From Tubulanus polymorphus (taxonomy: Eukaryota; Nemertea; Palaeonemertea; Tubulaniformes; Tubulanidae): a stretch of 64,000 nucleotides of DNA. The position numbers and the translations under genes are program-made. Under the pieces are notes generated by a model. That model searched no databases and had not been told where the DNA came from. It saw nothing but the letters and a program-made list of their open reading frames with translations. Numbering within the stretch: position 1 is the first letter of the stretch; each line of letters opens with the position of its first letter. The stretch lies in contig NC_134035.1 of NCBI RefSeq assembly GCF_964204645.1, positions 8,680,501-8,744,500 on the forward strand. Reading direction: 5' to 3'. Positions 52,256 through 62,491 of this stretch are shown piece by piece.

Positions 52256-52501
52256 CAGGGGTGGTTCTAGGAAAATTGAGAGGCCGCGGTACAGAAAAGA
52301 AAGAGCATTTTTGGATAAAGCAGCCATTTCATAGGGGCTCCAACCTTTGGTGGTATTATAGATATTTTTGATACATATATCCGAAAATATGCAATTTCCG
52401 AAATAATGAATGTCAAATTTACAGGTTTTAACAATCTTTGAATTGACGAAAAGGGCAACGTAAATGTGAAGGCTGGGGTCCGGACTCCTGAGGCCACCCC
52501 C
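52256..52501. repeat. Possible hAT-like non-autonomous element
   Basis: CAGGGGTGGTTCTAGGA on the left resembles the inverse of the right end (TCCTGAGGCCACCCCCT). Such CAGGGGTGG ends are typical of hAT-type MITEs, but the 8-bp target duplication is not convincing. Confidence 0.35.
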
Positions 52502-52510
52502 TATATCTAT

Positions 52511-52615
52511 AGCTTGAGGTTAGTGGATTTAGGTAACCATGGACCAACGATAGAGCCAGGGCTATTCAATAAGCTTGAGGTTAGTGGATGTACGTATAGT
52601 CATGAACCAACCCAA
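52511..52615 (+). repeat. Two-copy tandem repeat, 61-bp period
   Basis: AGCTTGAGGTTAGTGGAT begins at 52511 and again at 52572, each followed by a related block ending in (G/T)GAACCAAC or GGACCAAC. It sits directly after the hAT-like element. Confidence 0.6.
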
Positions 52616-53794
52616 CCATAAAGTTCATGTAAGCTGTTTTAGTAATCATTTCACGAAACCAGCGCCTGCAATCCTACAAGTTAACTAACGATTGAGAATC
52701 ATAGACGTTGCCGCTGCGCGATCGACGTGAGAGATAGGGGCGCTGAAACAGTAGTCATCGTTGAATTCCGCTTCCGGCGCAGCTCGTCATCATTTCGTAT
52801 TTAACAAATAATATCTTCATGTTCGAGAACGTAATGAAACGATTATTAACAATAAATCAAACGCAACAACGTTAAAACTCGGAACCGAACGCGGACGTTA
52901 TCGACTCATTTGCATATCATTACATACGATCCGATATAAATATTCAACGTAATGGGGTGTTTGATGACAAGATAGGCGACTAATCAGCGGATTTTGAGGC
53001 TTAAGCAGGCTTTTGCATGTTAATAATACTGGCAGCGGACCAGTTATCTTTTTCTACTGCCCCCGATAAGTCGATAAGGCGCATTCGATTTCGACATTCG
53101 AAGATCCATTTGTTGCCAATGTCGATAAGCAAAAAGCGATATACGCGTGCGCTATTAATTATACTTCGTTCCGAGGAAAAATGAACTATTGAATATTATC
53201 GAATGATTAGACACAAAGCCACAACGATAAAAATAGACTCGATCGGCTTTTCAAAAATAAAACATATTTCCCGTTGCTTCCGTCATTGCATGAATACGGG
53301 AGTGTGTTATTTTAAAAGACAGTTATTTTTGGGTAGACTACATCTTAAAACGCGTCCATGATATAGTTCCTGTATATGTGCACAAGATCTGTTAATACAG
53401 ATGCGCTTATGGTATCTAAAGAACACGCATAACGTATGGTGATCGTGACTTTGAACTGTACATGTTCACCTCGTTTATGGAATTGTCTGTCAGGGTCGTA
53501 TTTAGCAGAGGGATGGAGAAGTGCCTTCTGGCAAATATTATCGCTATATCCCGCAGAACTGCCGATATGACGAATGTGAACAGTGTACGAAATCGATCTA
53601 TAGGGCTATATGCGTGAAATTGGTTTGCTCCGATGTAACAAAACGCCACGCTACGGAAAATTCGGTAACTAAAAGAGAACGCCAACACAAGAAACGACTG
53701 TGCGACAAACAGCGTTCACTAACACGACTAACGAAAAATATCAACCCGGAAATAACTAAAAGACAACCAACAGAATACATAATAAAAAACAGAG
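52616..53794. other. Non-coding sequence, nothing identified
   Basis: No supported gene. The 93-codon plus-strand frame at 53521-53802 is Lys/Arg/Thr-rich and overlaps minus-strand frames of similar length. Confidence 0.35.
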
Positions 53795-53800
53795 TTTATT
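53795..53800 (-). terminator. Likely polyadenylation signal of the 54291-55445 gene
   Basis: TTTATT here reads AATAAA on the minus strand, about 490 bases past the stop codon of the minus-strand gene. Confidence 0.35.
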
Positions 53801-54290
53801 AAATCATACGAAATGTGCGTCTAGATTTTGTCGGATATTTGGTAAACTATTACAAAAAAACAATCAATCATTGGAAGGGAATCACAGCATGTTTGTTACC
53901 TGTATATAGTACAACAACAACTAAGCACATCACATATACAACCGACTCGTCTAATGAATATTTAACCCCAAAAAAAATTGCGATTACGACTGGTTCCACA
54001 AGGCGCCGGCACACGAGCGCATTTTGCGTACACAATTTGTGCTGAGCAAAGTTCGTACGCAAGGCCTTATAAACCGGGCTTTTGACGCGGAATGGATTCA
54101 ATCTTGTACCCGGTCAACTCGGTGAAAAGCCCAAACTCTGTCGCTGAGTAAGACGGCGGGGTACTTTTCATGGCTCACAGCCGTCTCTACTGCAGTCCAC
54201 TGATGGAACTCAAACCCTTTGTCTGTCTATAGACTATTGAATGGAACTGCACCCAAATAAACACGATTCTTCGGAACGGATTTCGATGGG

Positions 54291-55445
54291 TTAAACATCG
54301 ATTCCGATGGAAACTCTTCTGATTCGGGGAGAGCGAGAATCCATGGCGGCCGGTGGGAATTGTTTCGGCATGTTTCTACGACGCTCTATTTCTTCCTGTA
54401 AGCGTGCGTATTGCGGGTTGTTCAGTCTGTACGACATTTTATACAGATGGGGGTCCCTGTTGTGTCGCCGGATGTACCGACCGAACATGTCCGGCCTCAT
54501 GTCGGCTGTTATCTCCGTAGCCGGGTCGACGCCGGTCGAAAAATCGTTGGGCGGAATGAACCTCGTGACGTAACGTTCGAAATCGGGCGGCGGGAGGATA
54601 TTCCCTATAGAAGAAAAAAAAGAGAGTAAAGCAAAAAATTCAGAATAAAGCATCGGAGCGTTAGCGAATTCTGAAACATTATGAAGACGTTAGATGTCGA
54701 ATGAAGTACTTTGATCTGTGTTACCTGTAGATAAATGAAAAAGTCCCATGATGTTTTATTAGGTAAAATGTACCACGACGTTTCGGCTGTCAACAACAGC
54801 CGAAACGTCGTGGTTTCATTTCAACTGTGCAACTTTTTCGTTTATTGTTAAGATACTGAGCACCATTAAATATTTGTCAATAGACTTACCATCTTTGTCA
54901 ATAGGCGGATACCGCGCTTCGCTTTTCGCTCTCAGTCTCCGAAATTCTGAAATATCGGTTTTAGATCGAATTATTGCCAGCGCCCTCCGTTTATCGTCTT
55001 TAAACACGTCAGATTCGCGTATATATTTATCGTAAGTATTTTTCGAAACCGCCGACGGTTTCGGTATGTTTATCGGGTACATCGACGCGATTAGTTCGGT
55101 AATGTTCCGTCCGTCGGAGCCACTGTCGAATCCGTAGTTTTTACGGAAGTTGCGCCAAATGTTGCTGTTGTAACTGTCGTCAGGTCTCGACGGATGCGGC
55201 GCGCTGTGTTTTCCAGCTTCGAGCCATAACTTATACTGCAGAGACGGATTCAGGTGAACCGAATCCGCGCGATCAGTTCGTAAAACATGATTGCATTCGA
55301 TGTTGAGCATAGATTTGGGCCGACGGGTTACCGCCAGCTTTTCGACCGGTCGCGGCGTGAATCCGGAATATTTCGGAGTCACCTCCTTCATCAGATTCTC
55401 CCGCTCTTCCAGACTAGGAAGTTTAGTTTCTTCTTCGTCTTTCAT
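54291..55445 (-). CDS. Unrecognised 289-aa protein, two coding exons, probably ciliary
   Basis: Exon 1 is 55445-54890 and exon 2 is 54604-54291. The donor GATG|GTAAGT and the acceptor TTCTATAG|GG restore one frame, reading KDGNILPPPDF across the junction. The product is hydrophilic, with no signal peptide, membrane segment or clear domain. It has repeated short Pro/Tyr motifs (YPINIPKP, YPPIDKDG, LPPPDFERY), a Trp/Phe/Arg-rich IWRNFRKNYGF and a basic tail (EEIERRRN). I do not recognise the family. The composition resembles small axonemal or sperm microtubule-associated proteins, and the gene shares an X-box promoter with the coiled-coil gene at 57494, so a ciliary role is inferred. A TTTTAG acceptor just before the ATG and a TTAG|GTAAGC donor at about 56369 suggest a non-coding first exon. 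Confidence 0.75.
54772..54814. repeat. Perfect 19-bp hairpin in the intron
   Basis: Arms 54772-54790 and 54796-54814 are exact inverses (core CGACGTTTCGGCTGT) around a 5-base loop. Imperfect pairing continues outward (GTAAAATG and CATTTCAAC). It lies in the single coding-region intron of the minus-strand gene and looks like a palindromic MITE core. Confidence 0.7.
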
Positions 55446-56364
55446 CTTTTTCTAAAACAAAGATCGCATAAACGAAACTTTAAATCCGTGGATATCGTCA
55501 AAACATCGTAAAATCGATGCTGAAAAAGTAGAAATTACGGTGACAAAAAAAACATTCCTGAAATATGAAAATAATGAATGGAAATTCCTGAAAGACAACT
55601 ATATCATGTATGTGCCATTATATCTCACCGATAGTTGTTTGTGGCGCGCTCTCCGTTTCAAAACGCCGACGCGATTACATCCAAGAGTTTTAGTTTTCAA
55701 ATTACCCCCTGCCATTTTACTGAGTCAAAGCGTTCGCGTTTCTAGGCTATATCGTATATAGCTCCTCTAGATAGAGAACAGTAGTTCTAATTACCAGAGA
55801 TCTCCAAAGTGTCACTGCGCACGCATTGTCAAACTGGTTTTTATTCACCGGCGCGATTAATCATTTTGATATATGAATAAACAAATATATCCGAACAGTG
55901 ACACACTTTTATGTAAATAACAATCAAATTCATACGCGAACAGTATACTGTCATTTTACACAGCCTCGAGATATATACTGACCTCAAACTAATTCATCAT
56001 ATTCCATATCTTAAAGAATAGCAAGAATTTTAATTGACGAAATTGAATTTCATGATTTTATTATCATGGAAATGTGTTCGAAGTGATAAAAGCATTTTAT
56101 AGCAGTTTATTTCATTAACGTACTTGTATAAAAGCTCTGATTTATTATTCCTTTACATTATGGAATCGATGCATTTCTTCGAACTAATGAGATTCTAATA
56201 CCCGACTGAGCGACGGAAAGAGACACACCGACGTCGAAAATTAGTTTTACGTGTATCAGGATACATTCGATATGTCTGTGTAATTATTGTACGATCTATC
56301 AGAACCTATCGATCGGGTGATATATATTCATCTGACGTCGAAGAAGCACGAAAATATTCGATTG

Positions 56365-56600
56365 CTTACCTAATTTTATTGCGACGGTATATTGACGTGT
56401 TTGCATCCGTTGTTTTATTTCCGGGTACACTCGTCCATTAGTCGTCGAGTAGGTCGTTGTTTACCTTGTGAATGGCCGCCATTTTCAGGGTGTTACTGGC
56501 CGTTGCTAGAGAAACTACGACGCTCCGGCGCTGATCCGTGTGGAAACGTCAACCCGCTCGCCGATATAGAAATACCGCGTCGACGCGGCGGGAGTGCGAC
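56365..56600. promoter_or_regulatory. Bidirectional promoter with ETS, YY1 and X-box motifs
   Basis: Between the divergent genes lie an ETS-like ATTTCCGGGT (56417-56426), a YY1-like site whose minus strand reads AAAATGGCGGCCATT (56471-56485), and an X-box-like GTTGCTAGAGAAAC (56502-56515) that fits the RFX consensus GTTNCCATGGNAAC in both half-sites. A minus-strand donor (exon end 56370) and a plus-strand donor (exon end 56818) place non-coding first exons on either side. Motifs are read directly; activity and RFX control are inferred. Confidence 0.6.
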
Positions 56601-56818
56601 GAATGATTAGCTCGTCTCGGTATAGTACTGGTAGTTCACGCTCGCGTTGCCCGTTGAAACAGCACGTTGAAGAACCGTATATCGTTAACTGTGAACATAC
56701 CTGTATTAGGAAATCAATTGATACGCCGATCAATAACTATATTGACAGGTCTGACACGTACAGTAATATATTGATATCGGGATAGATAAGACTTGACAGT
56801 ACACGTGTTCGTGTTATG

Positions 56819-57486
56819 GTGAGTATATGTCTTCATATTGTCTAAGCTTAGACATTGTTCAGCATTTTCTCATTAACTTCAATCGTAGACGAATTTCTCA
56901 ATTTATCTCAATCTCAATATCAATTTTGTCAGAAATTACTCGTTTGACATAATAACGTGAATATGAGTCGTACTTTAATCTATCTAATGCATGAGAAATA
57001 TACCATCATGACGAACCAGTTTTCACTAGACGGTGTAAACAATATGTAATTGTATGGTAGAGTAGATTAGGTCCTATCTATAATTAAAAACCTACCTGTC
57101 GATATTAGCATAGGGCTTGTAGAAGTAAATAACACGTATACATTTATAATTCAGCCTGAACTGAAATTACCATTTTCTACATTGAATACAATGTAAATTG
57201 TGTGACGAGAGGAATCCCACAATAAATCAGCCAAAGATATAAAGTTCAATAGTAAAAGAGTATATATTTTGAGCAACGTTTCGTAATTAGCCATCATCGG
57301 GCGTAAGGACGATACTGTAGTTAATTAGCCTTTAGCCGAAACGTTGCTCAAACATATATACATACATTTCCATTCAAGAACTTTACATTTTTTGGTTGAA
57401 TTATTGTGGATTTCCCTCATACGTTCATCTTACACGGATATTGTGTATCATCTCGATCTATAATGTCAATTTTGTTGTGATTCTAG
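56819..57486 (+). other. Probable 5' UTR intron of the coiled-coil gene
   Basis: A donor TTATG|GTGAGT at 56819 and an acceptor GATTCTAG ending at 57486, seven bases before the ATG, imply a spliced leader exon. The intron contains the MITE at 57207-57419. Confidence 0.45.
57207..57419. repeat. Palindromic MITE just upstream of the coiled-coil gene
   Basis: GAGGAATCCCACAATAA on the left is mirrored by TTATTGTGGATTTCCCTC on the right. Next come inner arms with AAGTTC/GAACTT, then GAGCAACGTTTCG and CGAAACGTTGCTC. It is 213 bp, non-coding, and ends 75 bp before the start codon. Confidence 0.7.
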
Positions 57487-57493
57487 GGCAGAA

Positions 57494-60400
57494 ATGGCTT
57501 CAGTCGATATGAATCAAGGCGACGGGCGACTTTTGCGCACCATTCTGGATACCCAAGGTACCGACAGTTCCGCGAGTGCGACGAGTAGCGAACAGGACCA
57601 GCCAGAACCCTCGAGAAAGAAAACTCCCAGATCGGGCAGTTCAGAAAGCGAAAGCAGTGACAGTGAATCGACGCGTAGCGTTTCGTATCAGTCGAGCGAC
57701 AGCAGCGACGATTCTGGAACGATCAAGTCCGATTCTTCCGATGATAGCGAGAATGATGATGATACAGTCAACGGAAAAGAGGAGCGAGTCGCTATAGATA
57801 CAGATAAAGACACCGGCGACACGTTAGACAATGCTGACGTCGAGAACGTATCCAGTAGATGTGCTAAAGATGAAACTGAGGGAGTAGATATCGTCGCGAA
57901 AGAGTCGGAATCTCCCAGAGTCGTCGAAGATGCTCAGTCTCCCAACGATGCGGTAAATGATGATAATCAAAAAGAACAATTCAACGATTTTATCGCTATA
58001 AACACCGTTGTTGCCGCTAATAGCGAAAAGTCGCAATCGAAACCTAAGAAACCGAAACGTAAGCGTTCCAAAAGTGCCAAATATAGACAGGATGTGTTAG
58101 CGACTGGGTCGCTGTCTTCTGATAATTTTCGGTATTCGAAACACGAACGAGCGCAACGAGATGAACTGGCGATAGATGGCGTGGCAAATCGAAGGCGCAG
58201 GCGCAACGAGCAATCGGCTGCCCGAGGCGGCAGGCGAAAAACCGCGGACACGTCTCCGGTACCCGTATCCAGCACGCTTTACCAGCCAGAACCAGCCAGC
58301 AATGACGATAAACTCCATATCAAATATCTCGAACTGATGTCGATTTTGAGACAGACGGATCGACGAGCTTTTCGATCGTTACAATCAAGAGTCGTTCACA
58401 TGTACGGCGAGAAAGTGAACAAATTCATGCCGGTCGAATCGTACCATGCGAAAAACAACAACAACGGATCGTGCAGTAACTACGTGAGGGTTCACGGAGC
58501 AGACGATTCCGTCGCTTCTACCGACAGATCCAGTAACCGCGACGAGTTCGTGTTCGTTCCGTCTATCGGTAAGAAGAATTCCCGCAGCCGACCGAAGACC
58601 GCAACCGCCAACGATAAAACGGATCGAGAATGCGGTAGTAAACCGAATCTCAGACGCAGTCGTTCGAATCTCGAAGCGAAGTATAAACATCTACAGGATC
58701 TACTGACCGAGCAATTCAAACACGAGTCTGAATCTTTGATTCGTAATCAACTGAAACAAACAATCGACGTCGTGAAGCATTATCAGGAAGAACTGTGCAA
58801 AATAGACGATCGAGACGACGCTGCCGCCGAGGAAGCCGTGGACGAGGAAGAGACGGGATCCATAGATAGAACTGATAATCAGCAGCAGCAACAGCAGCAT
58901 CGCCGCCGCCGCAACCACCGTAGACAGAGTGATACTAGTGACAGTGGTACGCAAACACCTCGATCTGATGGTACAGGTGTTAATGATCATAATGACGATG
59001 AAAATGACGATGTGTTTAGCAAAGGAAGTGGTAAGTGTACATCGTAAATAATGATATCGTTCTTACATCTTTATACGGTTATACAGTACATTCCCCTTTT
59101 GTGATTTTTATGTTCATATTTCTGACTCCTCTTTCTGCAGAACTAACAAGCAGCGAAAGTTCACTGTCGGCCTCAAAACGAGTGACATTTTCTGACGGTA
59201 ATATCGAAGTTTCCGGTCGTTCGAACAGAGAGGAAAAGTCTGACGTAGGCATTTTGAAGCGCCCGATCATCGTTGAAGTTAATGGTACGAGGCCTCGAGT
59301 TGGACGCCCCAAGAGACCAGACGCCCAAAGAGTACGTTCGCCGGAGAAGACGAATAGCGGGGACTCCAATTTGCATCAAAGGCAACAATTCTACGGCTCC
59401 GATCACAGATTAGCCGACACCGATAACGAATCGATCTTAATTTGGTTGAAGGAGAAAAATAAACTACAAAAGCAACAGCGTAAACAAGAGCGAGCGAAGA
59501 AACGAAAGGAGCGACAACAACTGGCCGAAAAAGCAGCCGATCGACTTGAACGAGAAAGCGAAGCGCACGATGCTATGTTGGGCTGGATGAAACGTAAGCG
59601 CCACGAAGAACAACTTCTTAAAAAGAGGAAGAAGAAAGAAAAGGAACGTCTTCGGAAAACTGAGGAATCGACCAGAGAGCCGGAGGAGACCAGTAATCGG
59701 CTGAAAACAGACCTTTCTTATAATTCTGGGAATTCTGCTGATGGAGTGAATAGATTCGAAGCCGATCGCGTCGACAGTAGGTTCAGAGACGGCCCCACTA
59801 ATGCTGAAATAGCGTCTAAACTATCTCACGGTGGTCGACCCCGATCTTCGTATACTTACAAAAGCGTTTCACAGAAAAAGGCGGCAAAACTCGCTATGGA
59901 GGAAGAGAAACGTAGACGGGATGAACTTCTCAAGAAGAGAATAGCGTACGATCAGTGGCTGAAAGCGAAAGCCGAAGAAGCGATCAGACAAAGACGTAAC
60001 GAGAAAAAGAAAGAAGCCGAAGAAGCGAATCGCGCGGATCCCGAATACGTCAAAATAATTCCCGATTTGGCCAAAAATCGATGCGAGAAAATCGATAGGA
60101 ATAAAAAACGTATCGACACCGGTTTACCGGAAATAGATCGCCGGGCGAATTCCTATCCGAGGCCGAAACGATCCGACCAAAATCAAGAACCGAAACAAAC
60201 GACTGGTAACTATATTTGGAAAGAACCTAAACAAACGCGACCTCCGTCATCGTCAAAACCGCGTTCGCCACGAACTGTTAAATCGCGTGATACCCCGGGT
60301 GCGATCCCCACCAGACATTGTATAGAGATCCCGGACCAGATAGCCGAAAATACGTCGAAACCACCGCCACCAAACAACAAAACTAGACTGAACGATTTAA

Positions 60401-60921
60401 CCAGTGAACTGTCGCCGAAACGACCGTCCTCCGCTCCTAGTGATCGTCCATCATCGGGACGTCGTAAATGGACGTCTCCGACGCCGCTGCGCCAGTCTAC
60501 CGAGCAAGGAGAGGAGTATTCCGAGTATATCAACGATAAGTTGAACGTCGAACGACCAGAGCCGCAAGGATGCGACCGACCCGAGGAACCGGTATGCAAC
60601 AAAGCGCGGGATGAAAATGGTCATAGCGACGAATCGGTCCCAACGCCTCCACCGACACCACCCGGTAAAAAGAAAGTATCGTTTGGCGCGTCGAAACTCG
60701 TCTACACGATGGACGATACGCCGTCGAGCGGGTCGTCAGACGTTACGCCGCCACCGGAGGAATCCGGAACTAAACGGGAGTCCGCCGATAACGATAGTTT
60801 AAGTCGCCAGTTGGACGATGTCATCAACGGCAGGAAGGATTACAATGAAACCGATGCGCCTTTATTAAATAATGACGGTTTCTTTATTACATCCCTGTGC
60901 TCGGATGAGGATAGCGTTTAA
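57494..60921 (+). CDS. CCDC181/MAP9-like coiled-coil microtubule-associated protein (two coding exons, 1105 aa)
   Basis: Exon 1 is 57494-59030 and exon 2 is 59141-60921. The junction AGTG|GTAAGT to TTTCTGCAG|AA stays in frame. The order is: an acidic Ser/Asp/Glu-rich start (1-160), a basic KPKKPKRKRSKSAK patch (about 183-196), a short helical segment (YLELMSILRQTDRRAF, about 277-292), a Gln run (463-468), then charged coiled coil with three WLxxK-type repeats (W614, W661, W785). These repeats resemble those of CCDC181 and MAP9, which bind microtubules in cilia, flagella and spindles. Two RVxF-type PP1 docking motifs are present, KRVTF (525-529) and KKVSF (1023-1027). The tail is Pro/Ser-rich. 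It is about twice the length of human CCDC181, and orthology is not proven. An X-box promoter is shared with the minus-strand neighbour. Confidence 0.85.
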
Positions 60922-61004
60922 AAAACACAAAAGACAAAAAAAAATCAAACCCGGATGGATAGCAAAGCAGATAATGTGCCAAACAATCTTAAAACAATTT
61001 CCTA

Positions 61005-61018
61005 TTTATTTGAATAAA
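61005..61018. terminator. Back-to-back polyadenylation signals
   Basis: TTTATT (AATAAA on minus) at 61005-61010 and AATAAA on plus at 61013-61018 lie two bases apart, between the convergent coiled-coil and GPCR genes. The plus signal is about 90 bases after the coiled-coil stop. Use by the GPCR would give it a roughly 450-base 3' UTR. Confidence 0.5.
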
Positions 61019-61227
61019 TCACTTTCATACCACGTATTCACGTATTTATAAACACGAAATGTTTTTGTATGTTTACCCCGTTAGTTTCTATCAGACAGAA
61101 AAAATGTTAATATATCACACATCTTTTTATAATAATTTATAGTTACAATATTATATACTGTCGACTTGTTTAGTTTATTTCTTTCGGGATTCTCTGGTGG
61201 TGTATCAATGCATGATTAATGATAAAT

Positions 61228-61460
61228 ATTAATAAAGAATATTTATATAGCGCCTTTCCATGTTACATGCCCAAAGCGCTGTTTCTCCAAAGTGTTTGTG
61301 GAACAACCATGTTTTGAGCTGTGATTTTAAACTATTGATAAATTCCAGTGATTTTAAGCCCGCAGGGAGGGAATTCCAAAGTTTGGGACCAGAAGCCGAA
61401 AAAGCACGATCACCAAAGTTAATTCTACGGAAACGTTCACAATAGCGCCTGCATGCTCCC
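61228..61460. repeat. Dispersed repeat of the TATATAGCGC/AAGCGC type
   Basis: TTTATATAGCGCCTTTCC followed closely by CCCAAAGCGCTGT, then GGAATTCCAAAGTTTGGGACC and GAAAAAGCACGATCACC, is a pattern I associate with high-copy repeats of marine animals. The class is not settled. It abuts the GPCR stop codon and would form most of its 3' UTR. Confidence 0.5.
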
Positions 61461-61462
61461 TC

Positions 61463-62491
61463 TCAAAGGGATGTTGAAACGGTATCATTCGTGGTTCTTT
61501 CCGACGATGGTTCTTCGTGTACGATATATCCGGGACAACATCGACAACGACAGCAACAGCGACGGAAACAGTTTTTGTACGCATTTTTGATGTTCGTGTT
61601 CAAGAAACCGTAGATGATCGGATTGGTCGCGCAGCCCGCGTACGCCATTAACATCGTCCATGTTAATACTTCATCGAGGTCTGCTGTCGTGTAAAAGTCA
61701 GCGATGATAGCTCCCGCAACCGGGTAGAATAGGATGACATAAACTACGAACGCTAGTAACAATACGGCTACCGCTCTTGTCTTGGCGTTCAGTCGTTTGC
61801 TGCTGCGGAAGACTGTATCTACGTTTCCCGACTGCGCTCGTCTGCCATACTTCGTCCTGTTTGTCGTCGACGATGACGTATTTGCCGGCGGCCGGGGTTT
61901 AGACACAGCCGGTCCGGATTTCCTGATCTTTCTAATCACCATCGTATACAAACCGAGATTGATGAACGACGGAACCAAGACTCCGACTATGATCATAATC
62001 ACCGCGAATGTCGGATATCGACGATCTATCGAACAGAGTTTAACTCGCTCGTCGTACGAATACACGACCCAACCCAAAGTAGCCGATCCTACGACCAACA
62101 CCAGGCTGAATAGCCATATTCCTACGGTTATCAAAATAACATTTCGGCGGTTGAAAATCCTGCTGTACGCGTTCGGCCAGCATATCTTCACGTACCGATT
62201 CGTGGCTATAGCCGTTTGGCCGAAAAACGACACGAAAAAAGTCACGTACATACACGTGCCGGCCGTCGTGCAGACGAGATTGCTGCCGTGATCGATGGAA
62301 CGCCTTCCGAGGGTTCTCCTGGTTGCTGCGAGGACCAGACTCACCAGCAGGTCAGACGTCGCTACTACGATGATGAAAATGTTCGTCGAAGTTTGAATTC
62401 GTTTCGTCAACGCGAACACTGTTATCAGCGAGGTGTTACCGAATATGACGAACAGAGTCGTGATGATTTGTACGATGTCGTTTGCGCCCAT
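61463..62491 (-). CDS. Class A (rhodopsin-like) GPCR with NRY motif, intronless, 342 aa
   Basis: Seven membrane segments follow in order. TM1 carries GN (N19), TM2 SDLL (D47), TM3 starts at C74 and ends ATNRY (98-100), and TM4 has W126. Extracellular loop 2 has C153, pairing with C74 by family rule. TM6 has FYP (255-257) in place of CWxP, and TM7 has NPIIY (290-294). A Cys cluster (308-319, RCCCRCRCC) follows helix 8 and suggests palmitoylation. NRY instead of DRY, and YGFLNTN after TM7, recall melatonin and Tre1/moody-type receptors. There is no TM7 lysine at the opsin position, so it is not an opsin. The extracellular N terminus is only about five residues. The start is the first ATG after an in-frame TGA, so the coding sequence looks complete. 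Ligand unknown. Confidence 0.9.
   Translation of the reverse strand: MGANDIVQIITTLFVIFGNTSLITVFALTKRIQTSTNIFIIVVATSDLLVSLVLAATRRTLGRRSIDHGSNLVCTTAGTCMYVTFFVSFFGQTAIATNRYVKICWPNAYSRIFNRRNVILITVGIWLFSLVLVVGSATLGWVVYSYDERVKLCSIDRRYPTFAVIMIIVGVLVPSFINLGLYTMVIRKIRKSGPAVSKPRPPANTSSSTTNRTKYGRRAQSGNVDTVFRSSKRLNAKTRAVAVLLLAFVVYVILFYPVAGAIIADFYTTADLDEVLTWTMLMAYAGCATNPIIYGFLNTNIKNAYKNCFRRCCCRCRCCPGYIVHEEPSSERTTNDTVSTSL

Noticed and set aside
53521-53802. 93-codon plus-strand frame with CxxC-like residues
   Set aside because: Overlaps opposite-strand frames of similar length, and the Lys/Arg/Thr-rich end looks non-specific. It also covers the likely poly(A) signal of the minus-strand gene.
58385-58990. 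Minus-strand frames inside the coiled-coil gene
   Set aside because: Antisense shadows of exon 1 of the coiled-coil gene, including a poly-Leu stretch opposite the Gln run.
61463-62491. Opsin identity for the GPCR
   Set aside because: The TM7 position six residues before NPxxY is Tyr, not the retinal-binding Lys.
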